Source: JACADW01 sp963747985 (GTDB taxonomy: Bacteria; Acidobacteriota; UBA6911). Taken from it: a DNA stretch of 64,000 bases. The notes under the pieces were generated by a model. That model was not told the DNA's origin. It ran no database searches and worked only from the letters and a program-made list of their open reading frames with translations. Positions 52,844 to 61,626 of the stretch are shown here, piece by piece. The position numbers and the translations under genes are program-made. Each line of letters starts with the position of its first letter. Position 1 is the stretch's first letter. The stretch spans positions 186,001 to 250,000 of the forward strand of contig CAVVHG010000003.1 in assembly GCA_963747985.1 (NCBI GenBank), written 5' to 3'.

Positions 52844-53905
52844 ATGGAGATCGATGCCGCCGGCATTAAGAGAATCCTGATTCGCGGCACTAACTGGGTC
52901 GGCGATGCGGTGATGTCAGTCCCGGCGATGAGGGAGATCCGCCGGTGCTTCCCTGAAAGCCGCATTTCCCTGCTGGTCCGCCCCTGGGTCAGCGATGTCT
53001 ACAGCGGCGCCGAGTTCCTGGACGAAATCATCGCCTTCGATAGAGACGGCTCGCACCGGGGGTTGTCCGGCCGCCGCCGGCTCGTCGCGGAACTGCGCGC
53101 CCGGGAGTTTGACCTGGCCATCCTGTTTCAGAATGCTTTCGAGGCGGCCTTTCTTGCATGGTGGGCCCGGATCCCCGTGCGGATCGGATATGCGCGCGAC
53201 GGCAGGAGCCTGCTGCTTTCGCAGGCGGTTCCGATCGATCCGGAGGTACGGCAGTTCCATCAGGTCTATTACTACCTGGGATTGCTGGCGGGAGCCGGGC
53301 TCGTCGAGCCGCGGCCGTGGAGAGGCCTCAAGCCAATGCCCGCCTGCGATCTTGCAGTGGGGGGATCCGACCGCACGGCGGCACGCAGTCTCCTGCGAAA
53401 GCACGGGATCGAGGCTGGCGAAGTCTTGATCGGCCTGAACCCGGGGGCTTCCTACGGAGGAGCAAAGCGCTGGCTTCCCGAACGGTTTGCGGAAGTCGCA
53501 GATCATCTGGCCGGCAAGTACTCGGCGCGCATCGTCCTGTTCGGCTCCAGTGCCGAATTGCCGATCTCAAAGTACGTGGCCGAAAGAATGGCACGCCCCG
53601 GCGTGAACCTGGCCGGGCAGACAACACTCGGTCAGCTGATGGGCCTGATCAAGGAGTGCGCCCTTCTCGTCACAAATGATTCGGGTCCGATGCATCTGGC
53701 TGCAGCTTTGGGGGTTCCCCAGGTTGCCATATTCGGATCCACGAGCGACATTGCGACGGGTCCGTTGAACAGCCTCGCCGAAGTGGTGAGGGTCCCCGCG
53801 GAGTGCAGCCCGTGCTTCCTGAGAGAGTGTCCGACCGACTTTCGTTGTATGACCGGCATTACCGTCAGCCAGGTCATCGCGGCCGCGGAGAGAAAGTTGC
53901 GCTGA
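52844..53905 (+). CDS. waaF: ADP-heptose:LPS heptosyltransferase (WaaF-like, GT9)
   Basis: Adds heptose to the LPS inner core. The 353-residue protein begins IKRILIRGTNWVGDAVMSVP, the WaaF-type start, has NPGASYGGAKRWLPERFAEV, LFGSSAEL, and LLVTNDSGPMHLAAALGVPQ for ADP-heptose binding, and a Cys-rich end with CSPCFLRECPTDFRC typical of heptosyltransferase II. The ATG at 52844 sits after GAGG; an earlier Met overlaps lpxK. Confidence 0.92.
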   Translation: MEIDAAGIKRILIRGTNWVGDAVMSVPAMREIRRCFPESRISLLVRPWVSDVYSGAEFLDEIIAFDRDGSHRGLSGRRRLVAELRAREFDLAILFQNAFEAAFLAWWARIPVRIGYARDGRSLLLSQAVPIDPEVRQFHQVYYYLGLLAGAGLVEPRPWRGLKPMPACDLAVGGSDRTAARSLLRKHGIEAGEVLIGLNPGASYGGAKRWLPERFAEVADHLAGKYSARIVLFGSSAELPISKYVAERMARPGVNLAGQTTLGQLMGLIKECALLVTNDSGPMHLAAALGVPQVAIFGSTSDIATGPLNSLAEVVRVPAECSPCFLRECPTDFRCMTGITVSQVIAAAERKLR

Positions 53906-54122
53906 GCGAAGAGAGGGGTTGCGGCACAGGCGGGCCGTAAAGACTCGCGGGCCGGGTGGCGAAAGCTGAGCTCGGTAGCATCCCCCCGGACAACCGATCT
54001 CCCCCGCCCTCCGGCCCGCGATATTCTCCTGAGTCGCGCCAAGCATAGACTTCCCGGCGATCCCCTACTGTGATGCCAGTCACCAAATCAAGGCATGCGT
54101 TTTTCGGCTGGCAAATCCCGGG
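53906..54122. other. Non-coding stretch after waaF
   Basis: With the terminator and promoter that follow, this makes a 303-base gap. I see no open frame with a ribosome-binding site, no repeat of the A/B/C family, and no RNA gene here. Confidence 0.4.
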
Positions 54123-54156
54123 CCGCCGCGACCGCGAGGCGGCGGACGGACTTTTT
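54123..54156 (+). terminator. Possible terminator of waaA-lpxK-waaF
   Basis: A 7-bp perfect stem CCGCCGC (54123-54129) and GCGGCGG (54139-54145) with a 9-base loop, then five T at 54152-54156. The T-run is six bases from the stem, so efficiency is uncertain. Confidence 0.5.
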
Positions 54157-54158
54157 AA

Positions 54159-54187
54159 TTGAGGGACCCCGCATTCTTTGTTAGATT
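54159..54187 (+). promoter_or_regulatory. Promoter of gmhB-hldE1-hldE2
   Basis: TTGAGG (54159-54164), 17 bases, TAGATT (54182-54187). Each box matches four of six, in an AT-rich patch 22 bases before the gmhB ATG. Confidence 0.5.
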
Positions 54188-54208
54188 CAACAACCCTGCG
54201 GAGCAGCC

Positions 54209-54814
54209 ATGAAGGGCGCGGTATTCCTGGATCGTGACGGCACTGTGAGCGAAGAGGTCGGATACATCAACCATATAGACCGGTTCGAGGTCTATCCGTG
54301 GACGGCAGACGCGGTCCGGAAGCTCAACGACGCGGGAACGCCGGTTTTCCTGGTCACCAACCAGAGCGGCGTTGCACGCGGCTACTTTCCTGAAGATCTT
54401 GTGAATGAAGTGCACCGGAGACTGAACGAGACGCTGGCCTTGGCCGGGGCGCACCTGGACGGGGTTTACTATTGCCCGCACCACCCGGAAGGACGGAAGG
54501 CCGCCTACCGGATGTTCTGCGACTGCAGGAAGCCGGCACCCGGCATGCTCTTGCGGGCTTCGAGGGACCACGGAATAGACCTGACCCGCAGCTGCATGAT
54601 TGGCGACCGGTATCTTGATCTCGAGACCGGCTTCAGGGTAGGTGCGCGAGGCGTTCTCGTGCTCTCCGGCTACGGGAAGGGAGAGTACGAGTATCTGAGA
54701 GATCAGTGGCCACGCCCGCCGGACCATGTCGCACGAAACCTTGCCGACGCGGTCGACTACGTGCTCCCATGGCTCAGTGCAGAACAGGCTCCGGGGGGAC
54801 TGTGCTTACCCTGA
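54209..54814 (+). CDS. gmhB: D-glycero-D-manno-heptose 1,7-bisphosphate 7-phosphatase
   Basis: Removes the 7-phosphate in ADP-heptose synthesis. The 201-residue HAD protein has FLDRDGT with Asp8 and Asp10, TNQSGVARG, and CMIGDRYLDLETG. The zinc site is formed by Cys89, His91, Cys104 and Cys106 (CPHHPEG and FCDCRKP). HAD phosphatases of this length with that zinc loop are GmhB. It leads the ADP-heptose genes. Confidence 0.95.
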   Translation: MKGAVFLDRDGTVSEEVGYINHIDRFEVYPWTADAVRKLNDAGTPVFLVTNQSGVARGYFPEDLVNEVHRRLNETLALAGAHLDGVYYCPHHPEGRKAAYRMFCDCRKPAPGMLLRASRDHGIDLTRSCMIGDRYLDLETGFRVGARGVLVLSGYGKGEYEYLRDQWPRPPDHVARNLADAVDYVLPWLSAEQAPGGLCLP

Positions 54815-54860
54815 CGGGGAACAGGCAGGCGTTACTCACCCTTTCGCTTCATCGAAGAGT

Positions 54861-55898
54861 ATGACACAGACAGGCACGAGACTCCTCGCAATCCTGAGCC
54901 GCTTCAGGGACCGGAGAATCCTGGTTGCCGGAGACCTGATAGCAGACGAGTTTCTCTACGGTCAGATAGCCCGCGTCTCCAGGGAAGCCCCGGTTCTGGT
55001 GCTGGAATACGGCGAAACGCTCCGGCTCCCCGGAGGGGCGGCAAACGCTGCCAACAACCTGCTGGATCTCGGCTGCCGCGTCAGCTTCATCTCCGCGATC
55101 GGCCCCGATGAGTCAGGCAGGCAACTGGTCGCCGGCCTTTCCGCCAAGGGCGCCGACGTTCGTCGCGTCATGGAAGTGCGGTCCTTTTCCACGCCGGTCA
55201 AAACGAGAATACTTGCCGGCGCCCATCACTCCTCTTCCCCGCAACAGGTCGTCCGGATTGACCGGGTCCCTGCCTGCAGTGCCGAGAGTGAGAAGCTCCG
55301 GGACTCCATCGTGAGCCGGGCGCCTTTCCATGACGGGATCATCTTGAGTGATTACGGCTACGGAACCGTGAATCCGGGTCTCGCTGCCCGCGTTGCAGCC
55401 TCGGTAAAGCCCCGAGGCACGCCGGTCGTCGTCGACTCGCGCTTCCGCATGGGCGAGTATTCCGGCGTTACAGCGATCACCCCCAACATAACCGAACTTG
55501 AAGCGGCGACCGCCCTGTCGATCGGCAGGAACGCTGCGCTGTTGCATAGGGCCGGACGAAAGGTGCTTTCGCGGCAGAGACTGGGCTGCCTGCTGGTCAC
55601 CCAGGGGCGATACGGGATGTCGCTCTTCCGGCCGCGCGGGGCCGTGGTCCACATCCCGATCTTTGGCACGGATGAAGTGGCCGACGTCACGGGCGCCGGA
55701 GACACCGTGATCGCGGTCTTCACTCTCGCGCTCGCCTGCGGCGCCGATCCCGAGGATGCTGCCCGCCTGGCCAATTACGCCGGTGGCGTGGTTGTCATGA
55801 AGAGGGGAACCGCCACCGTCAGCCGGGCGGAGCTGGCAGCCGCGATCGAGGGAGATCTCGCTGCAGGCACGGGCCAGGCGGACAGAAAGTGCAGGTAG
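54861..55898 (+). CDS. rfaE1: Heptose-7-phosphate kinase (HldE N-terminal domain as a separate protein)
   Basis: PfkB-family kinase making heptose 1,7-bisphosphate. The 345-residue protein has VAGDLIADEFLYGQIARVS, RLPGGAANAANNLLDLGC, TPNITELEAA and the catalytic DVTGAGDTVIAVFTLAL. It equals the kinase half of E. coli HldE. The frame opens 45 codons earlier inside gmhB, but the ATG at 54861 with GAAGAG matches the family. Confidence 0.93.
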   Translation: MTQTGTRLLAILSRFRDRRILVAGDLIADEFLYGQIARVSREAPVLVLEYGETLRLPGGAANAANNLLDLGCRVSFISAIGPDESGRQLVAGLSAKGADVRRVMEVRSFSTPVKTRILAGAHHSSSPQQVVRIDRVPACSAESEKLRDSIVSRAPFHDGIILSDYGYGTVNPGLAARVAASVKPRGTPVVVDSRFRMGEYSGVTAITPNITELEAATALSIGRNAALLHRAGRKVLSRQRLGCLLVTQGRYGMSLFRPRGAVVHIPIFGTDEVADVTGAGDTVIAVFTLALACGADPEDAARLANYAGGVVVMKRGTATVSRAELAAAIEGDLAAGTGQADRKCR

Positions 55899-55901
55899 CC
55901 T

Positions 55902-56405
55902 GTGGCTGGAACCGCTCACCCTCTGGATAAGATCAAGGGCCTTGCCGAGATCAGCAGCATCGTCGCGGACGCACGGGCCGTGGGAAAGCGGGTTGCACTC
56001 GCCAACGGCTGCTTCGATCTGCTTCATGTGGGGCACGTACGTTACCTGCAGGCAGCGAAGGCCCTTGCCGACACCCTGATAGTAGCGATCAACGACGATT
56101 CTTCGGTCCGCCTCTTGAAAGGAGATGCGCGCCCCCTGCAGAACCAGTCTGACCGGGCAGAGATCCTGGCCTCGTTCGCGTGCGTGGATTTCGTCCTCAT
56201 TTTCGACACGCCTACCGTGGCCCCGGTGCTCGAGGCGCTCCACCCGGATTTTCATGCCAAGGGCACCGACTACTCGGAAGAGACAGTCCCCGAACGGCAG
56301 ACGGTTGCGTCCTATGGCGGCCGCACTGTGATTGTCGGTGACCGGAAGTCCCACTCTTCCCGGGATCTCATCGCGCGCATAACATCCGCGGCGCGGCAGC
56401 GCTGA
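55902..56405 (+). CDS. rfaE2: Heptose-1-phosphate adenylyltransferase (HldE C-terminal domain as a separate protein)
   Basis: Joins AMP to heptose-1-phosphate to give ADP-heptose. The 167-residue protein has the nucleotidyltransferase motif GCFDLLHVGHVRYLQAAK with His42 and His45 of HxGH, and later KGTDYSEETVPE. It starts with GTG three bases after the kinase stop. Together with rfaE1 it replaces the fused HldE of enteric bacteria. Confidence 0.93.
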   Translation: MAGTAHPLDKIKGLAEISSIVADARAVGKRVALANGCFDLLHVGHVRYLQAAKALADTLIVAINDDSSVRLLKGDARPLQNQSDRAEILASFACVDFVLIFDTPTVAPVLEALHPDFHAKGTDYSEETVPERQTVASYGGRTVIVGDRKSHSSRDLIARITSAARQR

Positions 56406-56492
56406 CTCGGCTTCGCACATGCCCTCCCAGCCGCTTCTGCAGGCCCGAAACAATTCTACCCTGGCCCGGATACGGCAGTAGAATATCTCGTG

Positions 56493-57530
56493 ATGCGAAC
56501 GCCGCAGAAGATCCTGATCATCCGTCTCAGTTCACTCGGGGACATTATCCACGCCCTTCCTGCGTTCCAGTCCTTGAGGCGGTCCTTCCCCGAAGCCAGT
56601 ATCGACTGGCTGGTCGAGGAAAAGACGAAATTCATCCTGACGGCCGTACCCGGGCTGAGCCGCGTGATCGCGATCGACACCGTCGCGCCCCGAAGAGAAA
56701 CCTTCTCGCGTCCGTCATGGTCGAGCATCGTGAGCGCGGTGCGCACCATGCGCAGAACCCGGTATGACATCTCCATCGACTTCCAGGGATTGCTCAAGAC
56801 CGGGCTGCTGGGTCTTCTGAGCGGAACGCGCAGGAGAATCGGGTTCGGGCATGCGTTGGTATGGGAAAAACCGGCCCACTGGTTCTACACCGAAACGGTT
56901 GATCAGGCCGGCCAGGCATCCCACGTAGTGGCCTTGAACGGGCTGCTGGCGGCTGCTGCAGGGGCGAGACCGGTTGACGGGCCCGTCGAGCTGAAGGTGC
57001 CTGAAGACGTGACGCAGGCTGTGGAGGCCCGGCTCGAACGGCAGAACCTCAGGAACTTCGCGATCATCAACCCGGGCGGGGGATGGCCGACAAAAAGGTG
57101 GGGACTGCGCAAGTACGGCGAATTGGCGGACAGGATGGCGGGTCAATTGGGAATCGGGGTCGTGGTAACCACAGGGCCGGGGGAGGAAGGCCTTTACGAG
57201 GGTATCTCGGCCGCCTGTCCGATCAGACTCCCTCATTTCCAGGTTCCTTTTCTTGGACTCGTCCCGCTCGTGCAGCGTGCGCGCCTGTTCATCTCCGGGG
57301 ACACCGGACCGTTTCATCTTGCCTGTGCACTCGGCGTGCCTGTCGTCGGCATCTTCGGGCCTACTTCCCCAATGAGAAACGGGCCGTGGTCGGCCCGGGA
57401 CGCGGCGGTAGTGCATCCCTTGCCATGCAGTTACTGTCACGGACGGAGCTGCCCCACCGGGAATGAATGCATGGACATATCGGTCGATGAGGTCTATGCG
57501 GCCGTGCTCAGGCGCCTGGAGGAAGCGTGA
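56493..57530 (+). CDS. waaC: LPS heptosyltransferase I-like protein (GT9)
   Basis: Second GT9 heptosyltransferase of the window. The 345-residue protein starts KILIIRLSSLGDIIHALPAF, the WaaC-type beginning, has DWLVEEKTKFILTAVP, NPGGGWPTKRWG, and FISGDTGPFHLACALGVPVV with IFGPTSPMRNGPW. A late Cys pair (CSYCHGRSCP) is present. A GTG directly before the ATG is an alternative start. By the WaaC-type features it probably adds the first heptose to Kdo, with WaaF adding the second; specificities are inferred. Confidence 0.88.
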   Translation: MRTPQKILIIRLSSLGDIIHALPAFQSLRRSFPEASIDWLVEEKTKFILTAVPGLSRVIAIDTVAPRRETFSRPSWSSIVSAVRTMRRTRYDISIDFQGLLKTGLLGLLSGTRRRIGFGHALVWEKPAHWFYTETVDQAGQASHVVALNGLLAAAAGARPVDGPVELKVPEDVTQAVEARLERQNLRNFAIINPGGGWPTKRWGLRKYGELADRMAGQLGIGVVVTTGPGEEGLYEGISAACPIRLPHFQVPFLGLVPLVQRARLFISGDTGPFHLACALGVPVVGIFGPTSPMRNGPWSARDAAVVHPLPCSYCHGRSCPTGNECMDISVDEVYAAVLRRLEEA

Positions 57531-58423
57531 AGGCGCTGTCTAATGTCAGGAGACGGATAGCAGCAGCGCTCACGGTAAGAGGCCATATCCTGCTGCCTGT
57601 CCGGGTTGTGATTCTGGCAGCGGCACTGGCTTTCTCCGTCCCGGGCCCCGGGTTCTACCCGGGCGCCGCGGCCTGCCAGGATTCGGATGCGCCGTCCCCG
57701 TTTTCACCCGGAGAAACCCTGCGCTACAAAGTCGTATGGGATCCACCCTGGTACCTGTTCTTCCTGCCCGAGATGGAGGCCGGCGAACTTCGGCTGAGCC
57801 TGGGCAGGACGACCATGTACGGGCAGAAACCCGCAGCGCCAATCACCTTCGAGGCGCGTTCCAGCGGAACCCTGGCGAGCCTCACCGGAGTCAAGGTTGA
57901 GGATACCTTCGAGTCGCTGGCCGATCCGGAGACTCTGTGCACCTACACGGTCAGGAAGCGCGTGCGCGAGGGAAAAAGGAAACGCGACATAGACGTCACC
58001 TACTACCCCGAATCCCGCCGGCTTCACATCCTGGACACCGACATCGCCAAGTCGCCGCCGCATGTAAACAAAGACAAGTTCGTGGATGACGTCCCGGACT
58101 GCGTCCACGATGTCTTTGCTGCCGTTTACGCGCTCAGAAGGGTAAACCTGAGTGTAGGCTCCCGGGAGCAGTGGGTGTTGGGAGACGACGACAACATAAA
58201 GCGCGTCGAGACACGGGTAGTGAAGAGCGAGGTCATCCAGGGGCATGCAGGGCCTGTGCGGAGCTTGCGCATCGAAACCGTCGCGCTGCTGGGCGGGCTT
58301 TTCAGGGAGGGCGGTCAGTTCAGAATCTGGCTGAGCGAAGATGCGCGCAAGCTGCCGGTGATGTTTGAAATCCAGGTAAAGCTCGGGAGGGCTTACGGAA
58401 GGCTGGTCTCTGTAGATCCCTGA
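57527..58423 (+). CDS. DUF3108 family exported protein
   Basis: Function unknown. The 298-residue protein has a hydrophobic export signal (about 22-50), then a beta-rich domain starting FSPGETLRYKVVWDPPWYLF and continuing with MEAGELRLSLGRTT, FVDDVPDCVHDVFAAVYALR, and the late FRIWLSEDARKLPVMFEI, which are the marks of DUF3108. The GTG start overlaps the waaC stop (GTGA), tying it to the heptose genes. Presumed periplasmic; a link to outer-membrane assembly is suggested only by context. Confidence 0.85.
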   Translation: MKALSNVRRRIAAALTVRGHILLPVRVVILAAALAFSVPGPGFYPGAAACQDSDAPSPFSPGETLRYKVVWDPPWYLFFLPEMEAGELRLSLGRTTMYGQKPAAPITFEARSSGTLASLTGVKVEDTFESLADPETLCTYTVRKRVREGKRKRDIDVTYYPESRRLHILDTDIAKSPPHVNKDKFVDDVPDCVHDVFAAVYALRRVNLSVGSREQWVLGDDDNIKRVETRVVKSEVIQGHAGPVRSLRIETVALLGGLFREGGQFRIWLSEDARKLPVMFEIQVKLGRAYGRLVSVDP

Positions 58424-58430
58424 GAACAGG

Positions 58431-58810
58431 TGCGGAGTCGGCCGTAAGCCGAATTCTGTTCCTTCGCGGTTGCGAAGGCGGCAATCATTCATCTTGCCGC
58501 CGGATCACTCCAGCGATCATGCGGTCTACCCGGAAGCATCGGGCGGGCCACCCTTGATCCCTTTCGGGAACGCTTCCCTATTCGACCTTGCTCCATGTGG
58601 GGTTTGCCGTGCCGTCACTGTTGCCAGTGACGCGGTGCGCTCTTACCGCACCTTTTCACCCTTACCGCCGCTCACGCGGCGGCGGTGTCTTTTCTGTGGC
58701 ACTTTCCGTAGGGTCACCCCTCCCTCGCGTTACGAGGCACACTGCCCTGTGGAGTTCGGACTTTCCTCGATCCTGCCGTGCAGGACCGCGATTGCCCGGC
58801 CGGCTCCGCA
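58431..58810 (-). ncRNA. rnpB: RNase P RNA (class A)
   Basis: Catalytic RNA that trims tRNA 5' ends. On the minus strand the conserved blocks appear in order: a 5' P1 strand TGCGGAGCCGGCC, GAGGAAAGTCCGAACTCCAC with CAGGGCAGTGTGCC, then AAGGGTGAAAAGGTGCGGTA with AGAGCGCACCGC, and near the 3' end ACAGAATTCGGCTTACGGCC with the closing P1 strand CGGCCGACTCCGC. Length is about 380 nt. Ends are set from P1 pairing and may be off by a few bases. It is convergent with the DUF3108 gene and lies downstream of recA on the same strand. Confidence 0.95.
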
Positions 58811-58815
58811 GGAGC

Positions 58816-58844
58816 ATTCTATCGCAAGGAGGCAGAAGGAGCAA
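58816..58844 (-). promoter_or_regulatory. Promoter of rnpB
   Basis: Minus strand TTGCTC (58844-58839), 17 bases, TAGAAT (58821-58816). The -10 matches five of six, and the predicted start falls within a few bases of the RNase P RNA 5' end. Confidence 0.6.
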
Positions 58845-58851
58845 ACACGCA

Positions 58852-58869
58852 GGCTCGGGTCGCCGAGCC
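58852..58869 (-). terminator. Possible terminator after recA
   Basis: A 7-bp stem GGCTCGG/CCGAGCC with a 4-base loop, five bases after the recA stop, followed by the T-rich TGCGTGTTTGCT. It could separate recA from rnpB transcription. Confidence 0.5.
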
Positions 58870-58874
58870 ACGAT

Positions 58875-59915
58875 TCAGGCTTTCGTCTTGGCGCCTGCGG
58901 CGGCCGGAGCCGGTTTGACGAGCCCCAGTATCTCACGCAACTTCGCGGACAGCTCCTTCGCTATGTCGGGGTGCTCGCGCAGAAAGACCTTCGCGTTCTC
59001 ACGTCCCTGGCCGAGGCGCTCCCCCTTGTAGGAGAACCACGCGCCGCTCTTCTCTATGAGCTTCCGGTCGACACCCAGATCGACCAGGTCTCCCTCCCAC
59101 GAGATACCCTGGTTGTACAGGATGTCGAACTCGGCGTCCCGGAAGGGCGGTGCGAGCTTGTTCTTGACGATCTTGACCCGCGTTCGGTTTCCGACAACCT
59201 GTTCGCCTTCCTTGATGGATCCGATTCTCCGTATGTCCACCCTGATGGACGAATAGAACTTCAGCGCCCGTCCACCGGTCGTCGTCTCAGGGTTTCCGAA
59301 CATGACGCCGATTTTCTCGCGCATCTGGTTGATGAATACCAGGCAGGTGTTTGATTTGGCGACGATGGCCGTCAGCTTTCGGAGGGCCTGGGACATGAGC
59401 CGCGCCTGAAGCCCCGGGAGGGAATCACCCATCTCGCCCTCGAGCTCGGCCTTGGGCACCAGCGCGGCAACGGAGTCGACGACAAGGATGTCGACCGCCC
59501 CGCTTCGAACGAGCACTTCGGCGATTTCCAGCGCCTGTTCCCCGCTGTCGGGTTGCGACACGAGCAGTTCATCCGTGTTGACGCCAAGCATCTTGGCGTA
59601 TTTGGCATCCATCGCGTGCTCCGCGTCGATGAACGCCGCGGTTCCGCCCGCCTTCTGCGCCTGCGAGATCGCGTGGAGCGCGATGGTCGTCTTCCCGCTC
59701 GACTCAGGCCCGAATATCTCCACGACACGCCCGCGCGGAAACCCGCCTACACCCAGCGCGGCGTCGAACGACAGCGAGCCGGTCGAAATCGCCTCGACCC
59801 CCGCGATTTCCCCCCGGTCGCCGAGCCGCATGATCGACCCCTTGCCGAACTGCTTTTCGATCTGGGTGAGTGCCATCTCGATTGCTCTGCTCTTGTTTGC
59901 TCGATCCTCAGCCAT
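58875..59915 (-). CDS. recA: Recombinase RecA
   Basis: Strand exchange and SOS co-protease. The 346-residue protein has Walker A FGPESSGKTTIALHA, IDAEHAMDAKYAK, LLVSQPDSGEQALEI, loop 1 DSVAALVPKAELEGEMGD, and loop 2 INQMREKIGVMFGNPETTTG. Length is typical. I take the ATG overlapping the upstream stop (TGATG), with AAGGG upstream; an ATG two codons earlier is possible. Confidence 0.98.
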   Translation of the reverse strand: MAEDRANKSRAIEMALTQIEKQFGKGSIMRLGDRGEIAGVEAISTGSLSFDAALGVGGFPRGRVVEIFGPESSGKTTIALHAISQAQKAGGTAAFIDAEHAMDAKYAKMLGVNTDELLVSQPDSGEQALEIAEVLVRSGAVDILVVDSVAALVPKAELEGEMGDSLPGLQARLMSQALRKLTAIVAKSNTCLVFINQMREKIGVMFGNPETTTGGRALKFYSSIRVDIRRIGSIKEGEQVVGNRTRVKIVKNKLAPPFRDAEFDILYNQGISWEGDLVDLGVDRKLIEKSGAWFSYKGERLGQGRENAKVFLREHPDIAKELSAKLREILGLVKPAPAAAGAKTKA

Positions 59916-60793
59916 CAGCATTTCCCTTCCGGTGTGCGATAATCATAGAATCCACGTCCTGATTTCCTTCCCAGCAAACCCGCGTCTACCATCCGAACCA
60001 GGAGCGGGCAGGGACGGTACTTGGGATCCCCGAATCCCTCCTGCAGAACACGCAGTATGTTCAGGCAGACGTCGAGCCCGATCAAATCGGCAAGCGTCAA
60101 GGGCCCCATGGGATGGTTCATCCCCAGCCGCATGACCGTGTCGATTGACTCCCTCGATCCCACACCCTCCATCAGCGCGAAGATCGCCTCGTTGATCATG
60201 GGCACGAGTATCCGGTTGGAGACAAAGCCCGGGTAATCCAGAACCTCCACCGGCGTCTTGTCGAGATCGCGGGCCACGTCCATTGCAGCGCGGCACGTGT
60301 CGTCCGATGTTTCCTGTCCCCGGATGACTTCGACCAGTTGCATGATCGGCACCGGATTCATGAAATGCAACCCTATCAATTGCGCCGGGCGGCCGGTCAC
60401 GGCTGCCAGCCGGGTGATCGAGATGGATGACGTGTTACTGGCGAACATCGCTTCCGGCTTGCAGGTCCGGTCCATGTCCTTGAGCACGGCGGACTTCGCC
60501 TGGAGATCCTCAAAAACCGCCTCGACGACAAGATCGCAGTCCCGAACCTCGCCAATCCCGGTTGACACCGAGATGTTCTTGAGGGCGTCGTCCCGGTCCG
60601 CTGCCGTTAGCTTGCCTTTTTGCACGAACCTGTCCAGGCTCCCGCGAATCGTATCGAGGCCCCTGTCCAGCAGGGCCTGGCTCACATCGATCATTCGGAC
60701 CCGATATCCGTGCTGGGCAAACACCTGGGCGATGCCGCTGCCCATGGTGCCCGATCCTATTATTCCGACCGACTTGATCTTTCGATTTTGCAT
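59915..60793 (-). CDS. hbd: 3-hydroxybutyryl-CoA dehydrogenase
   Basis: NAD(P)-dependent oxidation/reduction of 3-hydroxyacyl-CoA. The 292-residue protein has the Rossmann loop VGIIGSGTMGSGIAQVFAQ, DLVVEAVFEDLQAKSAV, ASNTSSISITRLA, LHFMNPVPIMQLVEVI with the catalytic His, and PGFVSNRIL with the C-terminal dehydrogenase domain. The single-domain length points to short-chain (butyryl or acetoacetyl) metabolism. No other beta-oxidation gene is beside it. It overlaps recA by one base, so the two are co-transcribed. Confidence 0.93.
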   Translation of the reverse strand: MQNRKIKSVGIIGSGTMGSGIAQVFAQHGYRVRMIDVSQALLDRGLDTIRGSLDRFVQKGKLTAADRDDALKNISVSTGIGEVRDCDLVVEAVFEDLQAKSAVLKDMDRTCKPEAMFASNTSSISITRLAAVTGRPAQLIGLHFMNPVPIMQLVEVIRGQETSDDTCRAAMDVARDLDKTPVEVLDYPGFVSNRILVPMINEAIFALMEGVGSRESIDTVMRLGMNHPMGPLTLADLIGLDVCLNILRVLQEGFGDPKYRPCPLLVRMVDAGLLGRKSGRGFYDYRTPEGKC

Positions 60794-60926
60794 TGACGGA
60801 TGCGTCCTACAGAGAATCTAACGTGAATCCGCGGAAATGAGCAAGGAAACTGTTCCGGAATCGGAGTCTGCTGTCCGTGGCCGGCCGGCGCGACGGAAGC
60901 CTCCCTGACAGGGCCGCCCGAACCGT

Positions 60927-61595
60927 TCAACGCCTCGAAATGCTCTTGAATGCGTCGATGTCCTCGTCGAGCCCCACCACGACAAGCACGTGATCTTCGC
61001 GGATCCGGAACTCGGCTCTGGGCAGTATGGTGTGCATCTCCCCGCGCGGGGTCGGCTCCCGGATAGCGATCAGGTTCACCTTGTACTGGTCTCGAAGCCG
61101 AAGGTCCTTGAGAGTCTTGCCCACGAGCTCTGCCGGCGCAAGTACCTCGAGCACCGACAGGTCATCGGCCAATGCTATCTGGTCGTATATGTTGGGGGCG
61201 CTGAGCCTCCGCGCCACGCGCTGCGCCATCTGCTTTTCCGGGAATATCACTTCCGTGGCGCCGATCAGCTTGAGAATCTTTCCATGCTCAGCGGTGGTGG
61301 CTTTGACCACGATCTCGGGCACACCCATCTCTTTGAGGTGGAGAGTAACCAGCGTGCTCAGGTCGATTCGTTCTCCGAGGCTGACCACGGCGCAATCCAC
61401 GTCGTTTATGCCCAGTGTCCTCAGGGTCTCCATATCCGTAGCATCTGCCTGGATGGCTTGCGTGGCCGAACCCTGCATGTCCTGAACCCTTGCCGAGTCG
61501 ATATCGATAAGGATGACCTCGTTGTTCTCCTCGTAGAGCGTCTCGGCCATGGCAGCCCCGAAGGTACCGGCACCGATTACCGCGAAACGTCTCAT
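60927..61595 (-). CDS. K+ uptake regulatory subunit, TrkA/KtrA type
   Basis: Cytosolic RCK subunit that gates the potassium channel-like partner. The 222-residue protein has one RCK-N domain (FAVIGAGTFGAAMAETL, IDIDSARVQDMQGSATQAIQ, binding NAD or ATP) and one RCK-C domain (about 140-222). The single-repeat length fits KtrA rather than the double TrkA of E. coli. It follows the channel gene by about 30 bases with a GGAGGCGG site. Confidence 0.93.
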   Translation of the reverse strand: MRRFAVIGAGTFGAAMAETLYEENNEVILIDIDSARVQDMQGSATQAIQADATDMETLRTLGINDVDCAVVSLGERIDLSTLVTLHLKEMGVPEIVVKATTAEHGKILKLIGATEVIFPEKQMAQRVARRLSAPNIYDQIALADDLSVLEVLAPAELVGKTLKDLRLRDQYKVNLIAIREPTPRGEMHTILPRAEFRIREDHVLVVVGLDEDIDAFKSISRR

Positions 61596-61626
61596 GAGTT
61601 CCGCCTCCAGTCTCTCGAAAGTGAGA

